Positions 40,014 through 48,924 of a DNA stretch of 64,000 nt are shown here, in pieces. The position numbers and the translations under genes were made by a program. Source of the stretch: Eubacteriales Family XIII. Incertae Sedis bacterium (GTDB lineage Bacteria > Bacillota > Clostridia > Peptostreptococcales > Anaerovoracaceae); assembly GCA_031272365.1 (NCBI GenBank), contig JAISTX010000003.1, positions 24,323 through 88,322 on the forward strand. Direction: 5' to 3'. Numbering within the stretch: position 1 is the stretch's first letter; every line of letters begins with the position of its first letter. A model generated the notes under the pieces. The model saw only the letters and a list, made by a program, of their open reading frames with translations, made no database searches and was not told where the DNA came from.

Positions 40014-40994
40014 TCAGAGTGTCCGGATGGTTTCCACGGCACAGGCGAGCGACTCCGCGTCCTCGACGTGGCAGGCGGCCGCCCCCGGGGCGATTTTCTT
40101 CACGAGGCCGGTCAGCGTCTTGCCGGGCCCCACCTCTATGAACGCCTCCGCGCCGGCCGCCACAATGTTTTCGATGGTCCTCTGCCACTGCACGGGGCTC
40201 TTGATCTGGCGCACCATCAGCTCCTTCAGGGCGGCGCCGTCCGCCGGGGCGGCCTCGCCCGTCACGTTCAGATACACCGGCACCTCTGATTCCGGAAGGT
40301 CAATGCCCGCGAGCGCCTCTGCGAGCCCCTCCGCCGCCGGCGCCATGATCGGGCTGTGGAAGGCGCCGCTCACCGGGAGCGGGATCGCCTTCACGCCGAG
40401 CGCGCGGTCCTCCTTGGCCATGGCCGAAAACCGCTCGACTGCCTCAGCGTCGCCCGCGACCACCGTCTGCTGCGGGCTGTTGAAATTGACCGCCTCCAGC
40501 ACGTCCGCGCCGCGCGCCTTCTCCACGAGGGCGCACACCGCCTCGGGCGTGCCCATGCCCGCCGCCATCGCGCCGCGCGGCCGCCCGTCCGGCCACCGGC
40601 CCGCTTCCTTCATCAGGAGGCTGCGCGTGCGCACGAGCGCAAGCCCCGCCTCGAAGCCGCCGCCCCGGAAATCCCCGAAGCGCCCCGCCGCGGCCAGCGC
40701 CGCGTACTCGCCGAGGGAAAACCCCGCGAAGGCCGCAAACGGCTCCAGGCCCAGGGGCCCCAGTGCCTCGCACAAAGCGGCGTACGCCGCGCAGTCCATC
40801 GTGTAGACCGCCGGCTGCGTGACCTCCGTCTGCTTCAGCCGCTCCGCGTCCGCCTTGAAGCAGTCGCCTTTGACCCCGTCGCCGGCCAGGTCGAATACCG
40901 CCCGCGCCGCCTCGCTCGCCTCGTACAGCCCGGAGCCCATGCCCGGCTTCTGCGCGCCCTGGCCCGCGAACACGACCGCGATCCTCTTCGTCAT
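40014..40994 (-). CDS. fabD: Malonyl-CoA:ACP transacylase FabD
   Basis: Loads malonyl groups onto acyl carrier protein, 326 residues from ATG 40994 (MTKRIAVVFAGQGAQ), overlapping the fabK stop (ATGA). The frame is open further upstream but only as shadow of fabK. Seen: the nucleophile Ser in FAGFSLGEYAAL, catalytic His in SGAFHSPIM, and VEVGPGKTLTG-type end (FIEVGPGKTL). A short insert rich in Gly/Phe (RFGDFRGGGFEAG) follows the active-site helix. Confidence 0.95.
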   Translation of the reverse strand: MTKRIAVVFAGQGAQKPGMGSGLYEASEAARAVFDLAGDGVKGDCFKADAERLKQTEVTQPAVYTMDCAAYAALCEALGPLGLEPFAAFAGFSLGEYAALAAAGRFGDFRGGGFEAGLALVRTRSLLMKEAGRWPDGRPRGAMAAGMGTPEAVCALVEKARGADVLEAVNFNSPQQTVVAGDAEAVERFSAMAKEDRALGVKAIPLPVSGAFHSPIMAPAAEGLAEALAGIDLPESEVPVYLNVTGEAAPADGAALKELMVRQIKSPVQWQRTIENIVAAGAEAFIEVGPGKTLTGLVKKIAPGAAACHVEDAESLACAVETIRTL

Positions 40995-41929
40995 TTGAAA
41001 CACCCTTCCTGGGCGGCGAACGCCGCCCGCATCCCGTCCATCAGGTCGTCCAGGATCTCCGCCACCGTCTCTTCCTTCTTCACGAGCCCCGCGATCTGGC
41101 CCGCCATGAACGAGCCGCCTTCGAGGTCGCCGTCCACCGCCGCCTTGCGCAGCGTGCCCGTCATGAGCAGCTCGAACTCCTCGGGCTCGATGCCCTCCTT
41201 CTCGCGCCGCAGGATCTCCTTCATGTACTTCGTCTTCAGCACGCGGCAGGGGTGCCCCGTCGAGCGCCCCGTCACGATCGTGTCCGAGTCGCCCGCCGCC
41301 ACCACGCGGTCCTTGTAGGCCTGCGCGATGTTCGTCTCCCTCGCCGCGAGCAGCCGCGTCCCGATCTGCACGCCCTTCGCGCCGAGCAGGAACGCCGCCG
41401 CCATGCCGCGCCCGTCCGCGATGCCGCCCGCCGCGATGACCGGCACCGACACCGCGTCCACCACCTGCGGCACGAGCGCCATCGTCGTGATGTCGCCGAT
41501 GTGCCCGCCGGACTCCAGGCCCTCCGCGACCAGCGCGTCCGCGCCCGCCCGCTCCAGCCGCTTCGCCAGCGCCACCGACGCCACGACCGGCACGACCTTC
41601 ACGCCGGCCTCCTTGAGCGCCGGCACGTATTTGCCGGGGTTCCCCGCGCCCGCCGTGATGACGGGCACCTTCTCGTCGATCATGAGCTGCATCAAATCGT
41701 CCACGTTCTCGTTGAGCATAACCACGTTGACGCCGAACGGCTTGTCCGTCGCCGCCCGCACCGCGCGGATCTGCTCCCGCACGTAGTCCGGGGGCGCCGA
41801 GCCCGTCATGATGAGCCCGAGGCCGCCCGCCTCGGACACGGCGCTCACGAGGTGCCAGTCCGAAACCCACGTCATGCCCCCCTGCAGGATCGGCAAGCGT
41901 ATGCCCAAAAGCTCTGTTATTTCATTCAT
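40991..41929 (-). CDS. fabK: Enoyl-ACP reductase II FabK
   Basis: FMN-dependent NAD(P)H enoyl-ACP reductase of the nitronate-monooxygenase-like TIM-barrel family, 312 residues. ATG 41929 (MNEITELLGIRLPILQGGM) is chosen over upstream codons because AAGGAG precedes it. Seen: GGLGLIMTG, the flavin-binding EGLESGGHIGD and AAGGIADGRGMAAA with GAKGVQIGTR. First gene of fabK-fabD-fabG-fabF-fabZ. FabK in place of FabI is common in clostridia and streptococci. acpP, fabH, acc genes and fabT are absent from this cluster. Confidence 0.95.
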   Translation of the reverse strand: MNEITELLGIRLPILQGGMTWVSDWHLVSAVSEAGGLGLIMTGSAPPDYVREQIRAVRAATDKPFGVNVVMLNENVDDLMQLMIDEKVPVITAGAGNPGKYVPALKEAGVKVVPVVASVALAKRLERAGADALVAEGLESGGHIGDITTMALVPQVVDAVSVPVIAAGGIADGRGMAAAFLLGAKGVQIGTRLLAARETNIAQAYKDRVVAAGDSDTIVTGRSTGHPCRVLKTKYMKEILRREKEGIEPEEFELLMTGTLRKAAVDGDLEGGSFMAGQIAGLVKKEETVAEILDDLMDGMRAAFAAQEGCFK

Positions 41930-41955
41930 ATCCTCTCTCCTTTTGATCTGCCCCC

Positions 41956-41984
41956 ATTTTAGCAAATCCGGCATCGCGCAACAA
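41956..41984 (-). promoter_or_regulatory. Promoter of the fab operon
   Basis: On the minus strand TTGTTG (41979-41984), 17 bases, then TAAAAT (41956-41961) preceded by TGC, an extended -10. The start of transcription would be near 41949, about 20 bases before the fabK ATG. Confidence 0.6.
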
Positions 41985-41990
41985 TCGTTT

Positions 41991-42007
41991 TATGCGGGAT
42001 TCGCATA
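41991..42007. promoter_or_regulatory. Inverted repeat upstream of the fab promoter
   Basis: TATGCG-GGATT-CGCATA is a perfect 6-5-6 inverted repeat seven bases upstream of the predicted -35. It does not look like a FapR or FabT site as I know them. Candidate operator for an unidentified regulator. Confidence 0.4.
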
Positions 42008-42045
42008 CAATAACAATCGTGAATATCGGTGAAATGCCGCGGCGC

Positions 42046-42087
42046 AAAAAAAAAAACGATTCAGGAGCGCTTTAGGCCCCTGAATCG
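42046..42087 (-). terminator. Rho-independent terminator of the monosaccharide transporter operon
   Basis: Reading the minus strand, CGATTCAGG and CCTGAATCG arms (42079-42087 and 42057-42065) form a nine-pair stem and are followed by 11 T residues. It lies 20 bases after the permease stop. Confidence 0.88.
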
Positions 42088-42107
42088 CATAAAGAAGGAG
42101 GAACAAA

Positions 42108-43352
42108 TTAACTCGTCTTCAGCCCGAAAATGCCCTTGATGCCGCCGCCGCGTTTCATCTGCGACTGGACGTCGATGAGCACCGCGACCAGAAGGACGAG
42201 GCCCTTGACCGCGCGCTGCCAGTTGGCGTCGACGCCGAGGATCGACATGCCGTTGTTCAGCGCGCCGATGAAGACCGCGCCGATCACGGAGCCGCCGACC
42301 GTCCCCACGCCGCCGTACGCCGAGGCGCCGCCGATGAAGCAGGAGCCGATCGCGTCGAGCTCGTACATATTGCCCGCCGAGGGTGCCGCCGCGTTGAAGC
42401 GCGCGATGCAGACGAGCGAGGCGACCGCGACGAGGAAGCCCATGTTCGTGTAGGCGAAGAACATCATCTTCTTCGTGTCGACGCCCGAGAAGATCGTCGC
42501 CTTCTCGTTGCCGCCCATCGCGTAGAGGTAGCGGCCCGGCACCGACTTCGCCGTGTACCACTGGTAGACGAAGATGACGAGGGCGAGCGTGACGAGCACG
42601 ACCGGGATGCCCTTGTTTTGGCCCAGCAGCCAGAACACGGCGAGGATGACCGCGATGATCAAAACCATCTTCACGAGCATCGCGCTGAAGGCCTCCACCG
42701 GATAGCCCTTGCTGATCTTGCGGCCGCGCGTGATGAGCGCGACGGCGATGTACAGCATGCAGAGCGCCGCCGCGACGGCCATCGTCACCGTGACGCGCGT
42801 GCCCGCCGAGGCGCCCGACCCCGGGAAGAACCCGTTGAAGATGCGGATGTACTCGTCCGGGAACGGGGAGAGCGTGAAGCCCCCGAGGATGATGTAGCCG
42901 ATGCCCCGGAAGAGCAGCATGCCCGCCAGCGTCGTGATGAAGGGCGGTATCCGCACGTAGGCGATGAAGAACGCCTGCATGGCGCCGATGCCGATGCCGA
43001 CGAGCAGGCAGACGACGATCGTCAGGTAGATGTTCGCCTGGTATTTCACGATCATCGTGCCCGCGATCGCGCTGATCATGCAGACGCCCGACCCGACCGA
43101 CAGGTCGATGTTGCCGCCCGTCAGGATGCAGAGCAGCATGCCGACGGCCAGGATCACGACGTAGCTGTTTTGCGAGATCAGGTTCGTGATGTTGGTCGGC
43201 GCGAAAAAGTCGTTCACCAAAAATTTCGAATCGCCGACGACGAGCGTCAGGACCTCGAGCACGAGCATCAGCCCCACGAGGGCGATGAGCATCGTGTATT
43301 TTTTCAAATCCGTCTTCCGTGCCGGCTGCAGGGTTGTTTCTGCGTTTGACAT
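42108..43352 (-). CDS. Multiple-monosaccharide ABC transporter permease (MmsB/GguB/XylH type)
   Basis: CUT2-class sugar permease of 414 residues, the long form typical of xylose and multiple-monosaccharide systems. Seen: many hydrophobic segments, CILTGGNIDLSVGSGVCM, RIPPFITTLAGMLLFRGIG, and a C-terminal GNMYELDAIGSCFIGGASAYGG. An extra pair of membrane segments lies in the middle (about residues 210-265) compared with the 318-residue RbsC homologue in the other operon. Last gene of the operon, four bases after the ATPase. Confidence 0.94.
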   Translation of the reverse strand: MSNAETTLQPARKTDLKKYTMLIALVGLMLVLEVLTLVVGDSKFLVNDFFAPTNITNLISQNSYVVILAVGMLLCILTGGNIDLSVGSGVCMISAIAGTMIVKYQANIYLTIVVCLLVGIGIGAMQAFFIAYVRIPPFITTLAGMLLFRGIGYIILGGFTLSPFPDEYIRIFNGFFPGSGASAGTRVTVTMAVAAALCMLYIAVALITRGRKISKGYPVEAFSAMLVKMVLIIAVILAVFWLLGQNKGIPVVLVTLALVIFVYQWYTAKSVPGRYLYAMGGNEKATIFSGVDTKKMMFFAYTNMGFLVAVASLVCIARFNAAAPSAGNMYELDAIGSCFIGGASAYGGVGTVGGSVIGAVFIGALNNGMSILGVDANWQRAVKGLVLLVAVLIDVQSQMKRGGGIKGIFGLKTS

Positions 43353-43356
43353 CTGT

Positions 43357-44904
43357 TCAGTTCTCCTTTGCTCCTTTGCCTTTGTCCATGGAATCGATGA
43401 TGCTCGTCATGATGCGCTCCTGCGTGGCCTCCCCGCGCTGGAACTCCGCGACGATGCGGCCCTCGTTCATCACGTAGAGCCGGTCGCACATGCCGAGCAG
43501 CTCCGGCATCTCGCTGGAGATCATCAGCACGGATTTCCCCTGCCCCACGAGCTTGTTGATAAACTGGTAGATCTCGTATTTCGCGCCGACGTCGATTCCG
43601 CGCGTCGGCTCGTCGAGGATCAGGATGTCCGGCTGGGTGAACATCCACTTCGCGAGGAGCACTTTCTGCTGGTTGCCGCCGGACAGGCTTTCCACCGTGT
43701 CCTCCACGCCGATGCTCTTCACATTCAGGAGCTGGCGGTATTCCTCCGCAAGCTGCACCTCGAGGTCCGCGTCGATGGACCGGTGGTAGCTCACGCGATC
43801 CATGTCCGCGAGCGTTTCGTTCACGCGGATCACGTTCGACAGGATGAGCCCGCTCGTCTTGCGGTCCTCCGTCACGTACGCGACGTTGTTTTTGATGGCG
43901 GCCGGCACGGTGGAGAGATCCACCCGCGCACCGTCGATGTAGGCTTCGCCCGAGATGTCCCTGCCGTACAGCCTCCCAAAAATGCTCATCGCGAGCTCGC
44001 TGCGCCCTGCGCCCATGAGCCCGCTGATGCCGACGACTTCGCCCTTCCTTAGGTAGATGCTCACGTCGTCCACGCTCTTCCTATCATAGTCGGGGTGGTA
44101 GACCGTCCAGTGCTTCACTTCCAAACTCACGTCCCCGATGGCGGGCTCGCGCTTCGGGAAGCGGTCCGTGATCTCCCGGCCCACCATGCTCTTGATGATG
44201 CGCTGCTCGCTCGTGTCGTCTTCCTTGGACAGCGTCTCGATCGTGCGCCCGTCGCGCAGCACCGTGATGTGGTCCGAGATGCGCTCCACCTCGGAGAGCT
44301 TGTGCGAGATGAGGATGCACGTCATGCCCTCCTTTTTGAACTGGAGCAGCAGGTCGAGCAGCTTGTTCGAGTCCTCGTCGTTCAGGGACGCGGTCGGCTC
44401 GTCGAGGATGAGCAGGCGCACGTGCTTGCCGATCGCCTTCGCGATCTCCACGAGCTGCTGCTTGCCGATGGAGAGGTTGCCGACGGGGACGTGCGGATCC
44501 TCCGACAGGCCCACCATCGCCAGCAATTTCCCGCTCTCTTCGAACGTGCGGTCCCAGTCGATGCCTGTCGACGTCCGGCGCTCGTTCCCGAGGAAAATAT
44601 TTTCCCCTACGGAGAGCTGCGGCACCATCGCCAGCTCCTGGTGGATGATGACGATGCCTTTCCGCTCGCTGTCCTTGATGCCCGAAAAACGGCATTCCTC
44701 CCCCTCGAAGATGATCTGCCCCTCGTAGTCGCCGTAAGGGTAGGTGCCGCTCAGGACGTTCATCAGCGTGGACTTGCCCGCGCCGTTCTCCCCGACAATG
44801 CCGTGTATTTCCCCCCGTTCAACATTCAGGTTGACGTCGCTCAGGGCCGCTACCCCTGAGAAGCGCTTCGTTATCTCCCGCATTTCGAGAAGATATTCGC
44901 TCAC
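43357..44904 (-). CDS. Multiple-monosaccharide ABC transporter ATP-binding protein (MmsA/GguA type)
   Basis: Two-cassette sugar-importer ATPase, 515 residues, with a GTG start at 44904 eight bases after GGAGGT. First cassette: GENGAGKSTLMNVLSG, signature NLSIGKQQLVEIAKAI, LLILDEPTASLND and ILISHKLSEV. Second cassette: SGLMGAGRSELAMSIFG, SLSGGNQQKVLLAKWM, ILILDEPTRGIDVG. The spacing GTYPYGDYEGQI after the first Walker A is typical of the GguA/MmsA group. All motifs are intact, in contrast to the neighbouring homologue at 48917. Confidence 0.95.
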   Translation of the reverse strand: MSEYLLEMREITKRFSGVAALSDVNLNVERGEIHGIVGENGAGKSTLMNVLSGTYPYGDYEGQIIFEGEECRFSGIKDSERKGIVIIHQELAMVPQLSVGENIFLGNERRTSTGIDWDRTFEESGKLLAMVGLSEDPHVPVGNLSIGKQQLVEIAKAIGKHVRLLILDEPTASLNDEDSNKLLDLLLQFKKEGMTCILISHKLSEVERISDHITVLRDGRTIETLSKEDDTSEQRIIKSMVGREITDRFPKREPAIGDVSLEVKHWTVYHPDYDRKSVDDVSIYLRKGEVVGISGLMGAGRSELAMSIFGRLYGRDISGEAYIDGARVDLSTVPAAIKNNVAYVTEDRKTSGLILSNVIRVNETLADMDRVSYHRSIDADLEVQLAEEYRQLLNVKSIGVEDTVESLSGGNQQKVLLAKWMFTQPDILILDEPTRGIDVGAKYEIYQFINKLVGQGKSVLMISSEMPELLGMCDRLYVMNEGRIVAEFQRGEATQERIMTSIIDSMDKGKGAKEN

Positions 44905-44933
44905 GTTGTCTTACCTCCGGTGTTCATGACAAC

Positions 44934-44958
44934 AGCGGACGGGCCATGCCCGTCCGCT
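44934..44958 (-). promoter_or_regulatory. Intercistronic hairpin between binding-protein and ATPase genes
   Basis: AGCGGACGGGC and GCCCGTCCGCT form a perfect 11-pair stem with a three-base loop between the lipoprotein stop and the ATPase start. No T run follows. Its position is the same as that of the hairpin at 27466-27512 in the other transporter operon. Confidence 0.75.
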
Positions 44959-44974
44959 TGCTGCCCTCTAAGCA

Positions 44975-46123
44975 TTATTCTGCCGCTTTGACTTCGCCGT
45001 TCCCGGCATCCACGTAGTACCCGCTGTCGATCAGGAGCTCCACATAGTTGTCCGCCGTGCAGACGACCGGCTCGCACAGATACGTCGGGATCGCGCCCGT
45101 GCCGTTGTCATAGTCCGACGTGTTGTTGATCTCCGGCTCGGAGCCCTTCGCGATCGCGTCGACCATCTTCACGACCTGCGCCGCCAGCGTGCGCGTGTCC
45201 TTGAAGACCGACATGCTCTGCAGGCCCTTCAGCATATTGTTCGTGTTCGTCACGTCGCAATCCTGGCCTGTGATGATCGGGAAATCAGCCTCCGTGTAGC
45301 CCGCGCCCACGAGGGCGTTCGTCACGCCGAGCGCCGTGGAGTCGTTGGAGCACATGACCGCGTCCAGCTTCGTCCCGGTGGGGCTGTAGCCCTGCGAGGA
45401 GATGAGCGTCTCCATACGCGCCTGGGACTTCTCGGAGCTCCAGCTCTCAGTCGCCGCCTGCGCCTTCTCGGTCTGTCCGGACGGGACGACGAGCACGCCT
45501 TCGTCGATGTAGGGCTGGAGGACTTCCATCGCCCCGCCGAAGAAGAAGTTGATGTTGTTGTCGCCCGGGTCGCCCGTGAAGAGCTCGATGTTGAACGGCC
45601 CCTCCTGGTTGTCGAGGTCGAGCGTGTCGACGATGTACTGGCCCTGGTAGGTGCCGACCATCCAGTTGTCGAACGTGGCATAGTACGAGACCGCATCGCT
45701 GTTCATGATCAAGCGGTCATAGGCAATCACGGGGATGCCGGCCTCTTTCGCCTGCTCCAGCGGGCTGCCGAGAGAGCTCCCGTCGATGGCCGCGATGACG
45801 AGCACCTGGCAACCGCCCGAGATCATGTCCTCGAGCTGCGTCACCTGCAGCGGGATCTCGTTGTCACCCGCGTACTGCAGATCGACCTCGTAGCCGGCCG
45901 CTTCCAGCTCCTTCTTCATGTTGTCGCCGTCCTGGTTCCAGCGCTGCAGGCTCTTCGTCGGCATCGAGACGCCGACCTTGATTGTGTCGCCGGTGGGCTC
46001 GGCAACAGCCGAACCGCCGCCTGAGCCGCCCGCGGGCTCCGCCGTCGAACCGCCGCCAGTGTTGCAAGCCGCCATGGCGAAAACCAAACAGGCGGCAAGC
46101 GCAATGATCAATATCCTCTTCAT
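44975..46123 (-). CDS. Multiple-monosaccharide-binding lipoprotein (ChvE/MmsE-like)
   Basis: Substrate-binding lipoprotein of 382 residues from ATG 46123, with GGAGG seven bases upstream of the start region. The lipobox is VFAMAAC; a Gly/Ser/Ala-rich spacer follows. The mature fold is a type 1 sugar-binding protein: KVGVSMPTKSLQRWNQDGDN, LVIAAIDGSSL, IAYDRLIMNSDAV, ELFTGDPGDNN and DAVMCSNDSTALG, close to ChvE-type proteins that bind several aldoses. It is transcribed away from a two-component operon, a layout in which the regulator often controls the transporter. Confidence 0.93.
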   Translation of the reverse strand: MKRILIIALAACLVFAMAACNTGGGSTAEPAGGSGGGSAVAEPTGDTIKVGVSMPTKSLQRWNQDGDNMKKELEAAGYEVDLQYAGDNEIPLQVTQLEDMISGGCQVLVIAAIDGSSLGSPLEQAKEAGIPVIAYDRLIMNSDAVSYYATFDNWMVGTYQGQYIVDTLDLDNQEGPFNIELFTGDPGDNNINFFFGGAMEVLQPYIDEGVLVVPSGQTEKAQAATESWSSEKSQARMETLISSQGYSPTGTKLDAVMCSNDSTALGVTNALVGAGYTEADFPIITGQDCDVTNTNNMLKGLQSMSVFKDTRTLAAQVVKMVDAIAKGSEPEINNTSDYDNGTGAIPTYLCEPVVCTADNYVELLIDSGYYVDAGNGEVKAAE

Positions 46124-46250
46124 TTCATAACCTCCATTCTCCTTCCAATGGATACAAACCTGTGCCCTAACATTACAATGCGCCGCCCCCGAAAAAAAGG
46201 GGGCTGGGGTTGGATTTTGCGGCGTATGATTGGAGAAATACGCACAATAG

Positions 46251-46259
46251 TGGTATACT
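46251..46259 (+). promoter_or_regulatory. Extended -10 of a leaderless regulator mRNA
   Basis: TGGTATACT ends six bases before the ATG at 46266; no ribosome site is present. A GCCCCC/GGGGGC hairpin with an A-rich loop (46185-46204) lies upstream in the divergent gap. Confidence 0.6.
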
Positions 46260-46265
46260 TCCCCC

Positions 46266-47882
46266 ATGTTTAAGGTCATTATCGCGGATGACGAACCAAA
46301 GGTCGCGCGCCTGATCCAGGACCTGATCGGCTGGGAAGCGGAAGGCATGCGAGTCTGCGGCATCGCGAAAAACGGCGAGGAGGCGCTCGCGCTGATAGAG
46401 GAGCACGACCCGGACATCGTGATCACGGACATCCGGATGCCCGTGGTCGGCGGCATCGAGCTGATCGCCAAGGCAAAGGAGATCAAGCCCTCGCTCGAGT
46501 TCATCATCATCAGCGGCTACAAGTATTTCGACTACGCGCACAGCGCCATCCGCTACGGCGTCGGCGACTATCTTTTGAAGCCCATCAGCCAGGAGGAGCT
46601 GCTCGCGACGCTGCGGAAGATCAAGGACCGGATCGCGAGCCGGGCGACGGCGCTCTTCGAGCACGAGCAGATGCTGCGCTTCCAGGCCAACCAGGAAGCC
46701 ATGCGCAGGCTCACCCTCTTCGAGCTTCTCATGGAGCCGGGCGACCGGTCTCAGCTGACCGTCCGCAAAGTCAACAAAGACTACTCCTACCATTTCAAAG
46801 AAGGGCTGTTCCAGTTCGGCGTCTTCAAGATCGACGGCAGCGCGGAGGAAATTTATTCGGAGAGCCTCGCGGTCTTTTCCGAAAAGATCCGCGACTCCTT
46901 CCACGCCGCGCTCGCGCCGCTCACGAGCGACCTCGAGGTAGCCTTCATCTATTCCGGGGCAAACTTCATCCTTGCGTACAGCCCGGAGCGCAAGCAGGAG
47001 GTCCGCAGCGCGCTCAAAAACATCTTCGACGACCTGCGCGTGCACAACCACTACTTCCCCTCCGCCTCCTTCACGATGGTGGTGGGGGACGCCGTGGAGA
47101 GCCTCGCCGGGCTCGTCGAGTCGTGGATCAGCGCGGAGTCGATGCTGTACGAGCGGCTGCTGCTCGGCACCGGCGCGTTCTACGAGAACATGCCCCAGCG
47201 CGGGAGCTGGGAGGGCTGCGCGCCCCTCGTCCGCGCGGTAGGCAAGGCGCTGGAGAAGGCCATGGACGTCATGGACCCGGCCATCGCCGATGCGGCGATC
47301 CAGGAGGCGGGCGCGAAGATCCTCGCCGTCGAGGGCATCACGGGGCGGGACATCCTCCATTTCGCGAAGAGCGTCTACGACGACTGGAGCATGCTGGAGC
47401 AGCGCTACGACGCCACCTTCCCGGGCGGCGAGAAGACGCGCGACGCCTTCATCCGCAACGTGGACATCCTCGCGTCGGCCACGGAGGTCCTGCGCTACCT
47501 CAGGGGCACCGTCGCAAACGCGTTCACGGAAATCCAGAAGCAGCACGGCGAGCAGCTGGCGCGCCCCATCACGCACGCGAAGCGGTACATCCAGGAGCAT
47601 TTCGGCGAGTCCATCTCCATTGCCGACATCGCCGAGAGCGAGGGGTTCAACGCCTCGTATTTCTCTACGCTGTTCAAGAAGGAGACCGGCCAGACCTTCA
47701 GCGAGTACCTGACGGACGTGCGGATGAACGAGGCGAAGCGGCTGCTGCGCGAGACGAAGGAGTCCGTGTCGAACATATGCAAATTCGTCGGCTACGCGGA
47801 CATGAAGCATTTCTCGTCCCTCTTCAAGGGCGCGACCGGCGTCAAGCCGAGCGAATACCGCAAGCTCTATTCCTGGGGCTGA
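46266..47882 (+). CDS. Response regulator with AraC-type DNA-binding domain (YesN-like)
   Basis: Two-component regulator of 538 residues. Receiver domain at 1-120: IIADDEPKVARLI, phospho-acceptor Asp55 in VITDIRMPVVGG, IIISGYKYFDYAHSAI, and LLKPISQEEL. A middle region of about 300 residues without a recognised domain is typical of this group. AraC helix-turn-helix pair at about 430-535: ISIADIAESEGFNASYFSTL and VSNICKFVGYADMKHFSSLF. It starts a four-gene coupled operon and faces away from the monosaccharide transporter, which it probably controls. The operon appears leaderless. Confidence 0.94.
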   Translation: MFKVIIADDEPKVARLIQDLIGWEAEGMRVCGIAKNGEEALALIEEHDPDIVITDIRMPVVGGIELIAKAKEIKPSLEFIIISGYKYFDYAHSAIRYGVGDYLLKPISQEELLATLRKIKDRIASRATALFEHEQMLRFQANQEAMRRLTLFELLMEPGDRSQLTVRKVNKDYSYHFKEGLFQFGVFKIDGSAEEIYSESLAVFSEKIRDSFHAALAPLTSDLEVAFIYSGANFILAYSPERKQEVRSALKNIFDDLRVHNHYFPSASFTMVVGDAVESLAGLVESWISAESMLYERLLLGTGAFYENMPQRGSWEGCAPLVRAVGKALEKAMDVMDPAIADAAIQEAGAKILAVEGITGRDILHFAKSVYDDWSMLEQRYDATFPGGEKTRDAFIRNVDILASATEVLRYLRGTVANAFTEIQKQHGEQLARPITHAKRYIQEHFGESISIADIAESEGFNASYFSTLFKKETGQTFSEYLTDVRMNEAKRLLRETKESVSNICKFVGYADMKHFSSLFKGATGVKPSEYRKLYSWG

Positions 47883-47889
47883 GACCGCC

Positions 47890-48924
47890 ATGGAAAAGCG
47901 CCGCCGCATCGACTACCTGTCCCGCCGCTTCTGGATCTTCTTCATCTGCTGCTTCGCCGCGCTCGCGGCGGCCGTCACGCTGTGCTGGGTCATGATCGCG
48001 CGGAGCGGCGTCGCCTACGCGGCCGGGATCGCGCTGCTGTGCGCCTACGCCTTCCTGCTCGGCTGGGCCTACCGCTTCCTCTGGATGCCGCACCGCGAGA
48101 CGGAGCGCATGCTCTCGCTGCTGTCGAAGGGCCTTACCTTCGAGGGCATCCGCAGCCTCCCGTGGCAGATCAGCCCGGGCACGGAGAGCGTCGTGGAGAA
48201 GTTTGGGGAGGTGCTCTCCTCCGACGAGGCCATCAACCTCACGAAGAGGCAGGCGCAGTACCTCGCCATGCAAAACCAGATCAACCCGCATTTCCTCTAC
48301 AACACCTTGGAGGGCATCCGCGGCGAGGCGCTCGCGGGCGGCAACGAGAGCATCGCCAAGATGACCGAGACGCTGTCGCATTTCTTCCGCTACACGATCT
48401 CCAACCTCGAGAGCCTCGTGACGCTGGAGGACGAGCTGCGCAACGTCAACAACTACTTCACCATCCAGCAGTACCGGTTCGGCGACCGGCTGGCGATGGA
48501 CGTCGATTTCGAGGACGAGGAAGACCGCGCGAAGCTGCTGGACGCGAAGGTCCCCAAGCTCATCCTGCAGCCGATCGTCGAGAACGCGATCATCCATGGC
48601 ATCGAGGGCGCGCCGGGGACCGGGAAGATCGTGATCCGCATCGAGTTCACCGGGGAGAGGCTCATCCTCACCGTCTCCGACAACGGCGTCGGGATGGAGC
48701 CGGAGAAGCTCTGGGAGCTCAACGACCGGATGACCAACCTGTACGAGCGCTACTCTAGCGGCACGAAGCAGGGCGGCATCGCGCTCTCCAACGTCAACAG
48801 CCGCATCAAGCTCCTGTTCGGCGAGGACTATGGCATCCACATCATGAGCGAGATCGGCACGGGCACGGACGTGGAGGTCACGCTGCCCTACCTGACCCGG
48901 TACGACGAGGCGCCCCATGCATAG
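47890..48924 (+). CDS. Sensor histidine kinase, LytS/YesM type, without extracytoplasmic sensor
   Basis: Membrane kinase of 344 residues, short for the YesM group, which usually has a large extracellular domain. Two hydrophobic segments (about 13-35 and 38-60) are joined by only a few residues (ARSGVAYAA), so almost nothing is exposed outside. Kinase domain: QINPHFLYNTLEG with His134, LILQPIVENAIIHG as N box, DNGVGMEPEKL, and GIALSNVNSRIKLLFG. It follows the response regulator by seven bases and overlaps the next gene by eight. I infer that it senses through a membrane partner, most likely the permease encoded downstream. Confidence 0.93.
   Translation: MEKRRRIDYLSRRFWIFFICCFAALAAAVTLCWVMIARSGVAYAAGIALLCAYAFLLGWAYRFLWMPHRETERMLSLLSKGLTFEGIRSLPWQISPGTESVVEKFGEVLSSDEAINLTKRQAQYLAMQNQINPHFLYNTLEGIRGEALAGGNESIAKMTETLSHFFRYTISNLESLVTLEDELRNVNNYFTIQQYRFGDRLAMDVDFEDEEDRAKLLDAKVPKLILQPIVENAIIHGIEGAPGTGKIVIRIEFTGERLILTVSDNGVGMEPEKLWELNDRMTNLYERYSSGTKQGGIALSNVNSRIKLLFGEDYGIHIMSEIGTGTDVEVTLPYLTRYDEAPHA

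Noticed and set aside
46185..46204. Rho-independent terminator in the divergent gap before the response regulator
   Set aside because: The GCCCCC/GGGGGC stem has an A-rich loop but no T run after either arm, and both flanking genes point away from it.
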